A DNA stretch of 5,950 nucleotides from Rhizobium sp. Q54 (GTDB taxonomy: Bacteria > Pseudomonadota > Alphaproteobacteria > Rhizobiales > Beijerinckiaceae). Numbering within the stretch: the first letter of the stretch is position 1; every line of letters starts with the position of its first letter. A program made the translations under genes and the position numbers. The stretch lies in assembly GCA_945903655.1 (NCBI GenBank), contig CAMDOY010000248.1, positions 1-5,950 of the forward strand. The letters run 5' to 3'. Positions 1 to 5,771 of this stretch are shown in pieces. The notes beneath the pieces were generated by a model that was not told the DNA's origin, searched no databases, and was given only the letters and a program-made list of their open reading frames with translations.

Positions 1-808
1 CGAGGCGGCTCGCCAGCGGGTCCAGCGCCAGCACGATCAGCGGCGCCCCAAGCATGATGGCGGCCATTGCGCCGCCCAGAAGCTTCGCCAGCCGTTCCGG
101 GGCCGCATAGCTGGCGGAGAAGACGGCGACGCCCATGATGAGCGCCGTCAGCGCGATGGGCGCCATGACCGCTAAGGCCGCGCTGGCGATCAGCGCTCCC
201 AGAAGGCCTGCGGAGGTGAGTCGCTCCCGCAGGGCGAGACTGGCCAGGGCGGGCCATAGAAGCACCACGAGGCCCGTCACCGCCCGTCGCAGGGTGTCGC
301 CGCCATCCAGTTCCGCGCTGCGCTGGGGCTCCAACCCCGAAAAGGCGACGGCCAGGGTCGCCAGCGCCGCAGCTGCGAGGCCGACGGGGAGCAGATTTGA
401 ATTGGAGGGCTTCAGGCGCGACGGGGCGCAGCTGATGGCCGCCGCTGCGATCAGAACCGTGCCGACGGTTTTCAGGAAGCGCTCCAGCGCCATCGCGGGA
501 AAGGGCGTCCAGATGAAGGACAGGCCCGCCCAGATCAGCAGCGCCAGCGTGATCAGCACCAGCGGGCGCCCTAGCGCACCATTAAGCTGGCGCGCCACTT
601 GCGCGCGCGTCCCCGGCAGCAGCAGCCCGCCGATGATCATGAGCAGCGCCGCCACCGGCGTCAGCACGAAGAGACTTCGCCTTGAGACCACGGCGGCGCA
701 GGGCACGGCGATCGCAAACAGGGCGATGCCGATGCGCAGCAGCACCTCGCCCGACATGGTGGCGGGATCGCCTGCTGATGGCTGTTGCGAGCGGTACATG
801 GGACCCAT
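1..808 (-). CDS. O-antigen ligase-like (WaaL/Wzy-type) membrane protein, N-terminal part
   Basis: This reading frame runs without a stop off the left window edge, so only the first 269 codons are visible. The product is strongly hydrophobic, with likely membrane segments near residues 22-42, 47-65, 83-101, 111-128, 139-158, 178-195, 202-230 (perhaps two) and 243-263. The stretch around residues 90-120 (IWAGLSFIWTPFPAMALERF) resembles the early part of O-antigen ligase/polymerase family proteins, which act in the inner membrane to join or extend surface polysaccharide on a lipid carrier. The large periplasmic loop with the family's functional Arg/His residues would lie beyond the window and cannot be checked. 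ATG at 808 is the first start after an in-frame stop. ATGs at 799 and 757 (residues 4 and 18) are alternatives, and none has a clear Shine-Dalgarno sequence. The gene lies 92 bases downstream of arfB with no obvious functional tie. Family assignment is tentative; another multi-pass membrane protein is possible. Confidence 0.6.
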   Translation of the reverse strand, partial: MGPMYRSQQPSAGDPATMSGEVLLRIGIALFAIAVPCAAVVSRRSLFVLTPVAALLMIIGGLLLPGTRAQVARQLNGALGRPLVLITLALLIWAGLSFIWTPFPAMALERFLKTVGTVLIAAAAISCAPSRLKPSNSNLLPVGLAAAALATLAVAFSGLEPQRSAELDGGDTLRRAVTGLVVLLWPALASLALRERLTSAGLLGALIASAALAVMAPIALTALIMGVAVFSASYAAPERLAKLLGGAMAAIMLGAPLIVLALDPLASRL

Positions 809-812
809 CCGG

Positions 813-833
813 TTCGGCGAGCGCTTCGCCGAA
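813..833 (-). promoter_or_regulatory. Perfect 8-bp hairpin just upstream of the O-antigen-ligase-like gene
   Basis: On the minus strand, TTCGGCGA and its exact complement TCGCCGAA flank a 5-base loop. The structure ends 4 bases before the first possible start codon (808). It has no T-run on either side, so it does not look like an intrinsic terminator. It could reduce ribosome access to ATG 808 or 799, which would favour the ATG at 757, or it could be a DNA-level operator. The repeat is seen directly; the function is inferred. Confidence 0.4.
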
Positions 834-840
834 ACAACAT

Positions 841-881
841 CTTATAGAAGCTTAGTTTACGGCGCTGTTGATATGGGGCAA
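841..881 (-). promoter_or_regulatory. Possible weak promoter for the O-antigen-ligase-like gene
   Basis: The 92-base gap after arfB is noticeably richer in A and T than its surroundings. On the minus strand it contains TTGCCC (876-881), 16 bases, then TAAACT (854-859), and a further TATAAG at 841-846 that has no good upstream partner. These are loose matches to sigma-70 boxes. Local base composition is the main support. Confidence 0.2.
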
Positions 882-900
882 CACTGGCTCTTAAAACAGC

Positions 901-1323
901 TTAGGCTTCGCCTGGAGGCTTTCTGCGCAGGGATTTCGTGGTGGAGGCGATCTTCTTGGAGTCAAGCCGCCGCGTCTTGGAGCCCAGGGTCGGGCGGGTG
1001 GCGATTCGTTTGATGGGCCGAATCGCCGCTTGTCGCACCATGGCGACCAGCCGCTCCAGGGCGTCGGCCCGGTTGCGCTCCTGGGTGCGGAACCGCTGGG
1101 CGAGGATCACGATCACACCATCTTGCGTGAGGCGGCTGCCCGCCAGCTTCATCAGGCGCTCGCGCACATCCTCGGGCAGGGTCGCGGCGCCCCGCGCGTC
1201 GTAGCGCAATTCGACGGCGGTCGAGACCTTGTTGACGTTCTGCCCGCCCGGCCCCGACGCGCGGATGAAGGATTCCCGCAGGTCTCCTTCATCAATGCTG
1301 GTGCGATGGTCGATCCTGATCAC
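901..1323 (-). CDS. arfB: Alternative ribosome-rescue factor ArfB (peptidyl-tRNA hydrolase, YaeJ family)
   Basis: The 140-residue product matches the usual ArfB size and architecture. It is a small class-I-release-factor-like catalytic domain with the GGQ motif at residues 26-28, inside the characteristic SGPGGQNVNK stretch (23-32), followed by a basic C-terminal tail. The tail (about 109-134, including RPTLGSKTRRLDSKK) is the family's feature for entering the empty mRNA channel of a stalled ribosome. GGQ then hydrolyses peptidyl-tRNA and frees ribosomes stalled on mRNA lacking a stop codon. The start is GTG at 1323, chosen because GGAG lies 6 bases upstream and the N-terminus (MIRIDHRTSIDEGDL) fits the family. 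The nearby ATG at about 1342 is out of frame. The gene is 65 bases downstream of SBP3 and may be read with it, but its role is housekeeping. The release-factor-like protein without an anticodon-recognition domain excludes PrfA/PrfB. Confidence 0.93.
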   Translation of the reverse strand: MIRIDHRTSIDEGDLRESFIRASGPGGQNVNKVSTAVELRYDARGAATLPEDVRERLMKLAGSRLTQDGVIVILAQRFRTQERNRADALERLVAMVRQAAIRPIKRIATRPTLGSKTRRLDSKKIASTTKSLRRKPPGEA

Positions 1324-1351
1324 GGGAGTCTCCGGGCCTCATGGCTGGCGA

Positions 1352-1378
1352 CTGTTTACAGGACCGCGCGGGCGCGCG
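1352..1378. other. Small GC-rich dyads in the SBP3-arfB gap
   Basis: The 65-base gap holds CGCGCG-GG-CGCGCG (1365-1378) and, next to it, CTGT-TT-ACAG (1352-1361). The GC dyad lies just after the SBP3 stop codon in the direction of transcription and could act as a 3' end stabiliser or weak pause site. No T-run follows it, so it is not a convincing intrinsic terminator. CG alternation is common in such GC-rich DNA and could be chance. Confidence 0.2.
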
Positions 1379-1388
1379 CATCTCTTCC

Positions 1389-2312
1389 TCAGTTCATGAT
1401 CATCTTTTTGGGATCGAGCGCGCTGCGATAGAGGCCGAGCTCCTTGCCCACGGTGATATAGACGTCGAGATCGTCGGGTTTGACGGCGGTCTTGAAGGCG
1501 GCGGGCGCGTTCGAGGTGAAGCCCAGAATCTTTTGCTCGATCGCTCTGGTCTCGTCCTTGTTGGCGGCGATGAAGGCGATGGATTCATCCATGGCCTCGC
1601 GGAACGCCTTGACGGCGTTGGGGTTCTTCATGGCCCAGTCGCCGGTGGCGATATAGCCGACCATCAGCAGGTCGGGAAAATATTCGGCCACATAGTCCGC
1701 GAAGACATAGCCAGCCCCGCTGTTGACCGCGATGGAGCGCATGGGCTCGGTGATGGTCACCGCATCCAACGTGCCGCCCTTCAGCAAATCAGGCATCTGG
1801 GGGAAGGCGGCCTCCACGAAGGTCACCTCCCTGGGGTCGACGCCCTTCAGCTTCAGCCATTTCTTGATGAAGACGTCCATGGTGCTGTTGAAGCCGGCGA
1901 CGCCGATTTTCTTCCCCTTGAGATCCTCGGGCTTTTCGATCTTGAGGGTGCTGCGCACCATGAGCGCGATCTTCGAGGTCTCCTTGAGATGGCGCGCGGC
2001 GCCCGCCACCAGCCGCATGTCGAGGCCGCCGTCATTGGCCTGCAACAGGAGCGGCATGGTGGAGGAGCCCATCTGCAGATCGCCGGAGACGAGGGCGGGG
2101 GGGATATTGGTGATGATGGGGATGCGTTTGGGCTCCACATCGAGGCCACGTTTTTCGAAGAAGCCCTTCTCCTTGGCCACCAGCAGGGGCACGAAATCGC
2201 TGGCGGTCACATAGCCCACGTTGATCTTGCCCTGCGCTAGGGCGGGCGGGCTCGCCATGGCGACAAGGCCCAGGGCGGCCAGAGCGCCCAGAATGCTATG
2301 GAAAGCACGCAT
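1389..2312 (-). CDS. ABC transporter substrate-binding protein, SsuA/TauA/NMT1-like (SBP3)
   Basis: This is an exported periplasmic binding protein of the nitrate/sulfonate/taurine/thiamine-precursor type, 307 residues from the chosen start. Residues 1-26 are a signal peptide (MRAFHSILGALAALG, then a PPALA cleavage site before Q27). Typical family stretches follow: KINVGYVTASDFVPLLVAKE (29-48), KGFFEKRGLDVE (49-60), EDLKGKKIGV (129-138) at the lobe crossover, and DAVTITEP (183-190). Family members deliver small anions or amine-like molecules to an ABC permease and ATPase; neither is in this window. Two in-frame ATGs compete. An AGGAGG at 2319-2324 abuts the ATG at 2318 but is ideally spaced, 6 bases, from the ATG at 2312, so the latter was chosen. 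The gap to SBP2 is only 47 bases with no visible promoter, so co-transcription is likely. The substrate is not deducible; sulfonate, hydroxymethylpyrimidine-like or aromatic ligands are all possible in this family. Confidence 0.88.
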   Translation of the reverse strand: MRAFHSILGALAALGLVAMASPPALAQGKINVGYVTASDFVPLLVAKEKGFFEKRGLDVEPKRIPIITNIPPALVSGDLQMGSSTMPLLLQANDGGLDMRLVAGAARHLKETSKIALMVRSTLKIEKPEDLKGKKIGVAGFNSTMDVFIKKWLKLKGVDPREVTFVEAAFPQMPDLLKGGTLDAVTITEPMRSIAVNSGAGYVFADYVAEYFPDLLMVGYIATGDWAMKNPNAVKAFREAMDESIAFIAANKDETRAIEQKILGFTSNAPAAFKTAVKPDDLDVYITVGKELGLYRSALDPKKMIMN

Positions 2313-2318
2313 GTTCAT

Positions 2319-2324
2319 CCTCCT
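2319..2324 (-). promoter_or_regulatory. Strong Shine-Dalgarno site that decides the SBP3 start
   Basis: The minus strand reads AGGAGG, a perfect anti-16S match. It is followed directly by ATG (2318) and, 6 bases on, by a second in-frame ATG (2312). Ribosome spacing rules favour 2312; using 2318 would only add Met-Asn to the signal peptide. Confidence 0.7.
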
Positions 2325-2359
2325 CAGTTTGTTGATTTTTGCGTTTGGATCCGGAGCGC

Positions 2360-3397
2360 TCAGCGCTTCACCTTGATCGCCTCTTTGGCCTTTTTCAGCA
2401 GGTCCGGGGGACTGGCGTAGATCTTCGCCAGAAAGGCCTGGATGTCCTCGCCGCTGACCGGCCCCACCTGCAGGCCCATCTTGCTCGCCTCGGCCAGGAG
2501 ATCAGGATCTTTCCAGACCTCCATAAAGGCCTTGCGCAGGGCTGTGACCCGCTCGGGCGCCACTTCGGCGGCGACGAAATAGGGGCGGCTGAAGGTTTGC
2601 TGGGAATAGACGATCTCCAGGATGCGGCGCTGCTCCTCGGTCTTGGCGAAGTCAGCGGTGCGGGGCAGGCCCATGCGGTCCATCTCGGGATGGCCGGTCA
2701 GGCCTTCCTGCGCGATGATCGAGATCTCGCCGCTCTTCAGCAGATGGACATATTGGGTCTGGATGCTCGACCAGTTCATGCCGCACATGCCGTGCACCTC
2801 GCCCTTTTCGATGGCGGCGGTCATTTCGCGAGTGCCGGGATAGCCCACGACCATGCGGAATTTCGTGCCCAGCACATTGTTGAGCAGCACCGGCAGATAG
2901 CCGGTCGAGCCGGTCTCCGCCGTTCCGGCCATGATCAGCTCGGTCTGGAAGGTCTGCGCGAAGGTTTTCACCGGGGCGTTTTTGCCGACGACGCACAGGA
3001 AGGCGTCGACGTCGGCGCTGCCGAGATAATTCAGCTTCGCCGGGTCGTAGCGCAGCTGCGCGGCGTCCTCGAGCACCGGGCCGAGGGGCTGGGCGGAGAA
3101 GGGGGCGCCGATGAAGGTCCCGTCCTTGGCCGCGACGCTCGCGATATAGCCGCCCATGAGATGGCTGCCCGCGCCTGGCATATTCGCCACCACCACGGTG
3201 GGATTGCCGGGAATGTGGCGTCCGATATAGCGCCCCATGGTGCGCGCATAGGTGTCGTAGCCCCCGCCTGCGGAGGTCCCCACGACAATGGTGACGGTCT
3301 TTCCCTTCCAGACGGAGGCCAGATCCTCTGCCTGCGCGCTCCCCATGGAGACGCAGGCGGCGAGGACGGCGACCGCCAGCATTTTGGCGCGCGACAT
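2360..3397 (-). CDS. Tripartite tricarboxylate transporter-type binding protein, TctC/Bug-like (SBP2)
   Basis: The 345-residue product has the normal length for Bug/TctC periplasmic binding proteins. Family landmarks are SAGGGYDTYAR (42-52), NMPGAG (72-77), KDGTFIG (91-97), GYPGTRE (185-191) and AIEKGEVHGMC (195-205). The N-terminus is an export signal, with either signal peptidase I cleavage after AQA (residue 23) or, as an alternative, a lipobox-like LAAC with Cys15. In this family the mature protein hands carboxylated ligands to a TctA/TctB membrane pair, neither of which is present here. Cys135 and Cys205 match a Cys pair in the paralogue SBP1. The start at 3397 has GGGAG 8 bases upstream. 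The 94-base gap before it carries a promoter-like sequence and a hairpin, so it may have its own transcript that continues into SBP3. Ligand unknown; the fold assignment is firm, the citrate-type substrate is not. Confidence 0.88.
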   Translation of the reverse strand: MSRAKMLAVAVLAACVSMGSAQAEDLASVWKGKTVTIVVGTSAGGGYDTYARTMGRYIGRHIPGNPTVVVANMPGAGSHLMGGYIASVAAKDGTFIGAPFSAQPLGPVLEDAAQLRYDPAKLNYLGSADVDAFLCVVGKNAPVKTFAQTFQTELIMAGTAETGSTGYLPVLLNNVLGTKFRMVVGYPGTREMTAAIEKGEVHGMCGMNWSSIQTQYVHLLKSGEISIIAQEGLTGHPEMDRMGLPRTADFAKTEEQRRILEIVYSQQTFSRPYFVAAEVAPERVTALRKAFMEVWKDPDLLAEASKMGLQVGPVSGEDIQAFLAKIYASPPDLLKKAKEAIKVKR

Positions 3398-3412
3398 GAA
3401 CGTTCTCCCGGC

Positions 3413-3442
3413 GGGCCTGCTTTTCCAAAAGGAAAACAGCCC
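3413..3442 (-). promoter_or_regulatory. Leader hairpin upstream of SBP2
   Basis: Arms GGG-CTG-TTTTCC and GGAAAA-CAG-CCC pair around a 4-base loop (3427-3430), with single unpaired bases at 3416 and 3420, giving about 12 base pairs. It lies between the stop of the monooxygenase gene and the ribosome-binding site of SBP2. It could be an mRNA processing or stabilising element, an attenuator, or an operator. The T-rich half is inside the stem and loop rather than after it, which argues against a standard terminator. Confidence 0.4.
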
Positions 3443-3451
3443 TTGCTCGCT

Positions 3452-3479
3452 AGGGTAACGACGTTGTGGCGCGCGTCAA
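3452..3479 (-). promoter_or_regulatory. Candidate sigma-70 promoter for SBP2-SBP3
   Basis: On the minus strand TTGACG (3474-3479; five of six bases as in TTGACA) is followed after 16 bases by TACCCT (3452-3457; three of six bases as in TATAAT, including the key T-A and final T). It lies wholly within the 94-base gap and upstream of the leader hairpin, where a promoter for SBP2 would be expected. The -35 match is good and the -10 poor. Confidence 0.3.
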
Positions 3480-3491
3480 TCGCCGTGGTGA

Positions 3492-4538
3492 TCAGAGATG
3501 CGCGAGCTTGGACATCACTTCGCTGGTGAAAAGGTTCAGCGAGCGCATGGCGTGATCAAAGCGCATGGAGCCGAAGAAGGGATAGGTGAGGAGGTAGTTG
3601 AAGCCCAGCTCCCCCGCCTGCCGCTCGATTTCCGCGCGCACGGTCTCGGGCGATCCGGCGATGACGGCGCCATCGCGCAGGGCGTCCTCGATGGTGGCGG
3701 CCAGGGGGATGTTGAGCCGCTGGGCGACGTCGCCCTCATGGGCGTGCTTGCGCACGAGATAGGTGAGGTTGGCGTGATGCTCGGCCACGGCGGGAGCGGC
3801 GATGGCGCGCGCCTGCTCATCCGTATCGGCCACCACCACCTGACGCAGCACGCCGATCACCGCGCCGCCCTTGAACTCGCCCTTGGGCTGGGCCGCCCCG
3901 CCGCGCTTGGCCAGCGCCTCCAGATAGGCGTCGATATTGGCCTTGGCGCGGGCGCTGGGTCCATTGGTGACGAAATGCAGGCCTTCCTCGCCCGCGAAGG
4001 CCGAACCTGTCGCATTGGACGAGGCGTACCAGAAGGCGGGATGGGGACCCTGCAGGGGGCGCAGCGGCACGGGCACGTCCTTGTAGGCGTAGCGGTCGCT
4101 GTCATAGCTGAAGGTGTCGCTGGTGAGCGCGACCTTCAGGCACTTGTAGGCGTCCTCGAAAATCTCGCGGGACTTGCTGTGGTCGATCTTGTGATAGGCG
4201 AGCTCGAAGGGGGAGACGCCGCGCCCGACGCCCACTTCCATGCGGCCATTGCTGAGATGGTCAAGGATGCAGATTTCCTCCGCCAGACGCAAAGGCGAAT
4301 AGAGCGGCAGCAGATAGCCCAGGGGCCCCATGTGGATGCGTTTGGTGGCCTGCGCCACCGCGCCCAGCCACACGCCGGGAACGGGGACGGTGTTCAAGGG
4401 CGAGGCGTGATGCTCAGCCACATGATAGCCCCAGAAGCCAGCTTCGTCGGCAGCCTTCACGAATTCGATGCGCTCGCGAAACGCCGCCGCCATGGTGCGG
4501 TCGCCCATTTCGATATGATCAAAAACACCAAATTTCAT
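3492..4538 (-). CDS. Luciferase-like (LLM class) flavin-dependent monooxygenase
   Basis: The product, 348 residues from the chosen start, is a single-domain TIM-barrel member of the bacterial luciferase-like family. Such enzymes use reduced FMN (or F420 in some lineages) and oxygen to oxidise organic substrates such as alkanesulfonates, aldehydes, amines or long-chain compounds. Visible marks are the N-terminal strand MKFGVFDHIEMGDRT, AEHH at 41-44 (family active-site region), LSNGRMEVGVGRG at 95-107 (close to the common LSGGRLELGIGRG phosphate-binding segment) and GSPETV at 295-300 near the C-terminus. There is no signal peptide, so it is cytoplasmic. ATG 4538 is preferred because AAGGG lies 8 bases upstream and the protein then begins at the first barrel strand. 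An upstream GTG at 4607 would add 23 residues unlike the family. It lies between two binding-protein genes, suggesting it acts on an imported compound. No flavin reductase is nearby. Confidence 0.87.
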   Translation of the reverse strand: MKFGVFDHIEMGDRTMAAAFRERIEFVKAADEAGFWGYHVAEHHASPLNTVPVPGVWLGAVAQATKRIHMGPLGYLLPLYSPLRLAEEICILDHLSNGRMEVGVGRGVSPFELAYHKIDHSKSREIFEDAYKCLKVALTSDTFSYDSDRYAYKDVPVPLRPLQGPHPAFWYASSNATGSAFAGEEGLHFVTNGPSARAKANIDAYLEALAKRGGAAQPKGEFKGGAVIGVLRQVVVADTDEQARAIAAPAVAEHHANLTYLVRKHAHEGDVAQRLNIPLAATIEDALRDGAVIAGSPETVRAEIERQAGELGFNYLLTYPFFGSMRFDHAMRSLNLFTSEVMSKLAHL

Positions 4539-4630
4539 CTGACCGACCCTTGAGGTTTCGCCCCTGCAACCGGCGCGCAATGACCCTGCTGGCGCAGCCT
4601 CTACCACGAAGGCGACGCCCGTGACACCGC

Positions 4631-5653
4631 CTAGTTAGGCGACAGCAGTTTCTTCGCGCGCTCCACCACCGCCTTCGGTGTGGCGTACATGGCCTGCACG
4701 ATTTTCTGGGCCTCTTCGCCCGTCGTCGGCTCCACATCGAGTTGCAGCTGTTTGGCCTCGGCTAAAAAGCCCTCGTCCTTCATGGTCTTGTCGAAGGCGC
4801 GGCGCAGGGCCGCAGCGCGGACTTCCGGCACCCCGGGGGGCGCCATGAAGGGACGCGCCACAGCCATGGTGCCCATCAGCAATTCCATGAGCTGACGGTC
4901 CTCCGGATTTTTCACAAAATCAAGCACGAGGGGCACGTCCGGCAATTCGCTGCTCTTCTGCAGGCCGAACTGCATGATCACGTTAATCTTCTTGTCCCGC
5001 AGCCAGTCTGGCCGGGCCATCTTCAGCGCCGAATAGGCGACGCTGCAGCGTCCATGGGCCTCGCCGGTCTCGATGGCCATGATGGTTTCCTTGGTGCCGA
5101 GATAGCCGGTGATCAGCTTGATCTTCGTCTTCAGAACTTCGTTCAGGATGATCGGATAGGTGTCCGAATCCGAACCCGCCCCCGTCCCCGCGACGATCAT
5201 CTGCTTGTCGCGGAGATCCTCGATGGTCTTGAAGGGCGTGTTTCCATAGGAGAGGCACACCCCGACATCCTTGCTGACGGCGCCGACCCAGGTGAACTTG
5301 CTCATGTCATAGCCGGGGTTGCGGGCGCCGATCAGGGGCTCGATCACCGGCCCGCCTGCGAAGGTGCCGATGGCCGTGCCATCACGCGGGGCGGACTCCG
5401 CCAGAAAATGCGCAGCCCGGATGCCGCCAGCGCCGGGCATGTCCTGCACCACGATATTCGGCGCGCCCTGCAGATATTTGCCCATGTGCCGCGCCAGCGC
5501 CCGGGCCAGCAGGTCGATGCCGCCCCCCGCCGTGCCCGCCACATAGATGGTGAGGGGCTTGTCGAAGGTTTCGGACTGGGCGCGAGCGACGCCTGAGAGG
5601 CTTGTCGCGACGATCAGGCTGGCGGCTGCGAGCCGCGCCATGGAGCGGAACAT
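4631..5653 (-). CDS. Tripartite tricarboxylate transporter-type binding protein, TctC/Bug-like (SBP1)
   Basis: The 340-residue product starts with a signal peptide (MFRSMARLAAASLIVATSL, cleaved after ARA at residue 25) and is therefore periplasmic. Family motifs are TAGGGIDLLAR (41-51), DMPGAG (71-76), RDGTAIG (90-96), GYLGTKE (183-189) and AIETGEAHGRC (193-203). The two-lobed Bug fold clamps small, usually carboxylated ligands. It is clearly paralogous to SBP2 along its whole length but well diverged, so the two probably bind different ligands or arose from an old duplication. Cys133 and Cys203 align with a pair in SBP2. ATG 5653 has a GGGAG ribosome-binding site 7 bases upstream that lies inside a perfect 7-bp dyad. 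It is the first gene of the transport/oxidation block, 109 bases after hrpB, and the monooxygenase gene follows after 92 bases. No TctA or TctB membrane subunit is present. Ligand unknown. Confidence 0.88.
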   Translation of the reverse strand: MFRSMARLAAASLIVATSLSGVARAQSETFDKPLTIYVAGTAGGGIDLLARALARHMGKYLQGAPNIVVQDMPGAGGIRAAHFLAESAPRDGTAIGTFAGGPVIEPLIGARNPGYDMSKFTWVGAVSKDVGVCLSYGNTPFKTIEDLRDKQMIVAGTGAGSDSDTYPIILNEVLKTKIKLITGYLGTKETIMAIETGEAHGRCSVAYSALKMARPDWLRDKKINVIMQFGLQKSSELPDVPLVLDFVKNPEDRQLMELLMGTMAVARPFMAPPGVPEVRAAALRRAFDKTMKDEGFLAEAKQLQLDVEPTTGEEAQKIVQAMYATPKAVVERAKKLLSPN

Positions 5654-5655
5654 GG

Positions 5656-5671
5656 GTTTCTCCCGAGAAAC
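5656..5671. promoter_or_regulatory. Perfect 7-bp dyad overlapping the SBP1 ribosome-binding site
   Basis: GTTTCTC and GAGAAAC are exact complements separated by two bases, and the minus-strand right arm contains the GGGAG Shine-Dalgarno. The two-base spacer is too tight for a full RNA hairpin, though a shorter stem with a larger loop could form, so a dimeric DNA-binding repressor site is the alternative. The sequence is observed; its use as a control site is inferred. Confidence 0.4.
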
Positions 5672-5743
5672 GAATGAGGGGCGCTTGAGGCGTCCATTGA
5701 TGGTGAACTCGTAGCGCAGGCAGGCCCTTGGCGCCAGTGGCGG

Positions 5744-5771
5744 CTCAGGTCCCCCGGGGCTCTCAGGTCCC
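5744..5771. repeat. 10-bp direct repeat around the hrpB stop codon
   Basis: CTCAGGTCCC occurs at 5744-5753 and again at 5762-5771, an 18-base offset, with CCCCGGGG between. The right copy includes the hrpB stop codon (5763-5765). This may be a small local duplication at the gene end. No T-run follows the GC-rich stretch, so a terminator is not supported. The rest of the 109-base gap shows no confident promoter. Confidence 0.35.

Noticed and set aside
135..1013. Plus-strand 292-residue open frame spanning the left region
   Set aside because: Its product is a low-complexity Arg/Ala/Ser-rich sequence. It runs antisense to the membrane protein gene and into arfB, both of which have recognisable protein families, so it is a GC-rich shadow.
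1365..1378. CGCGCG-GG-CGCGCG as an intrinsic terminator of the binding-protein block
   Set aside because: No T-run follows on the transcribed strand, and each arm is itself palindromic low-complexity CG, so it was kept only as a weak dyad.
2355..2367. AGCGCT-C-AGCGCT at the SBP2 stop codon
   Set aside because: Each half is a self-palindrome common in GC-rich DNA, and the repeat overlaps the stop codon and last coding bases of SBP2; there is no sign of function.
1341..4553. Long plus-strand open frames antisense to SBP3, SBP2 and the monooxygenase (1341-2240, 2339-3529, 3498-4553)
   Set aside because: They are Gly/His/Asp/Leu-rich with no family resemblance and mirror the sense codons of well-recognised genes. 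Such antisense frames are expected in high-GC DNA.
4539..4607. N-terminal extension of the monooxygenase from GTG 4607
   Set aside because: The added 23 residues do not resemble the family, there is no good Shine-Dalgarno, and ATG 4538 has AAGGG at suitable spacing with the first barrel strand starting there.
5054..5596. Plus-strand 180-residue open frame antisense to SBP1
   Set aside because: It has the same shadow composition and no recognisable start signal, and it lies fully within a confident minus-strand gene.
5729..5736. TGGCGCCA palindrome in the hrpB-SBP1 gap
   Set aside because: It is a single 8-base palindrome with no flanking extension, expected by chance at this base composition.
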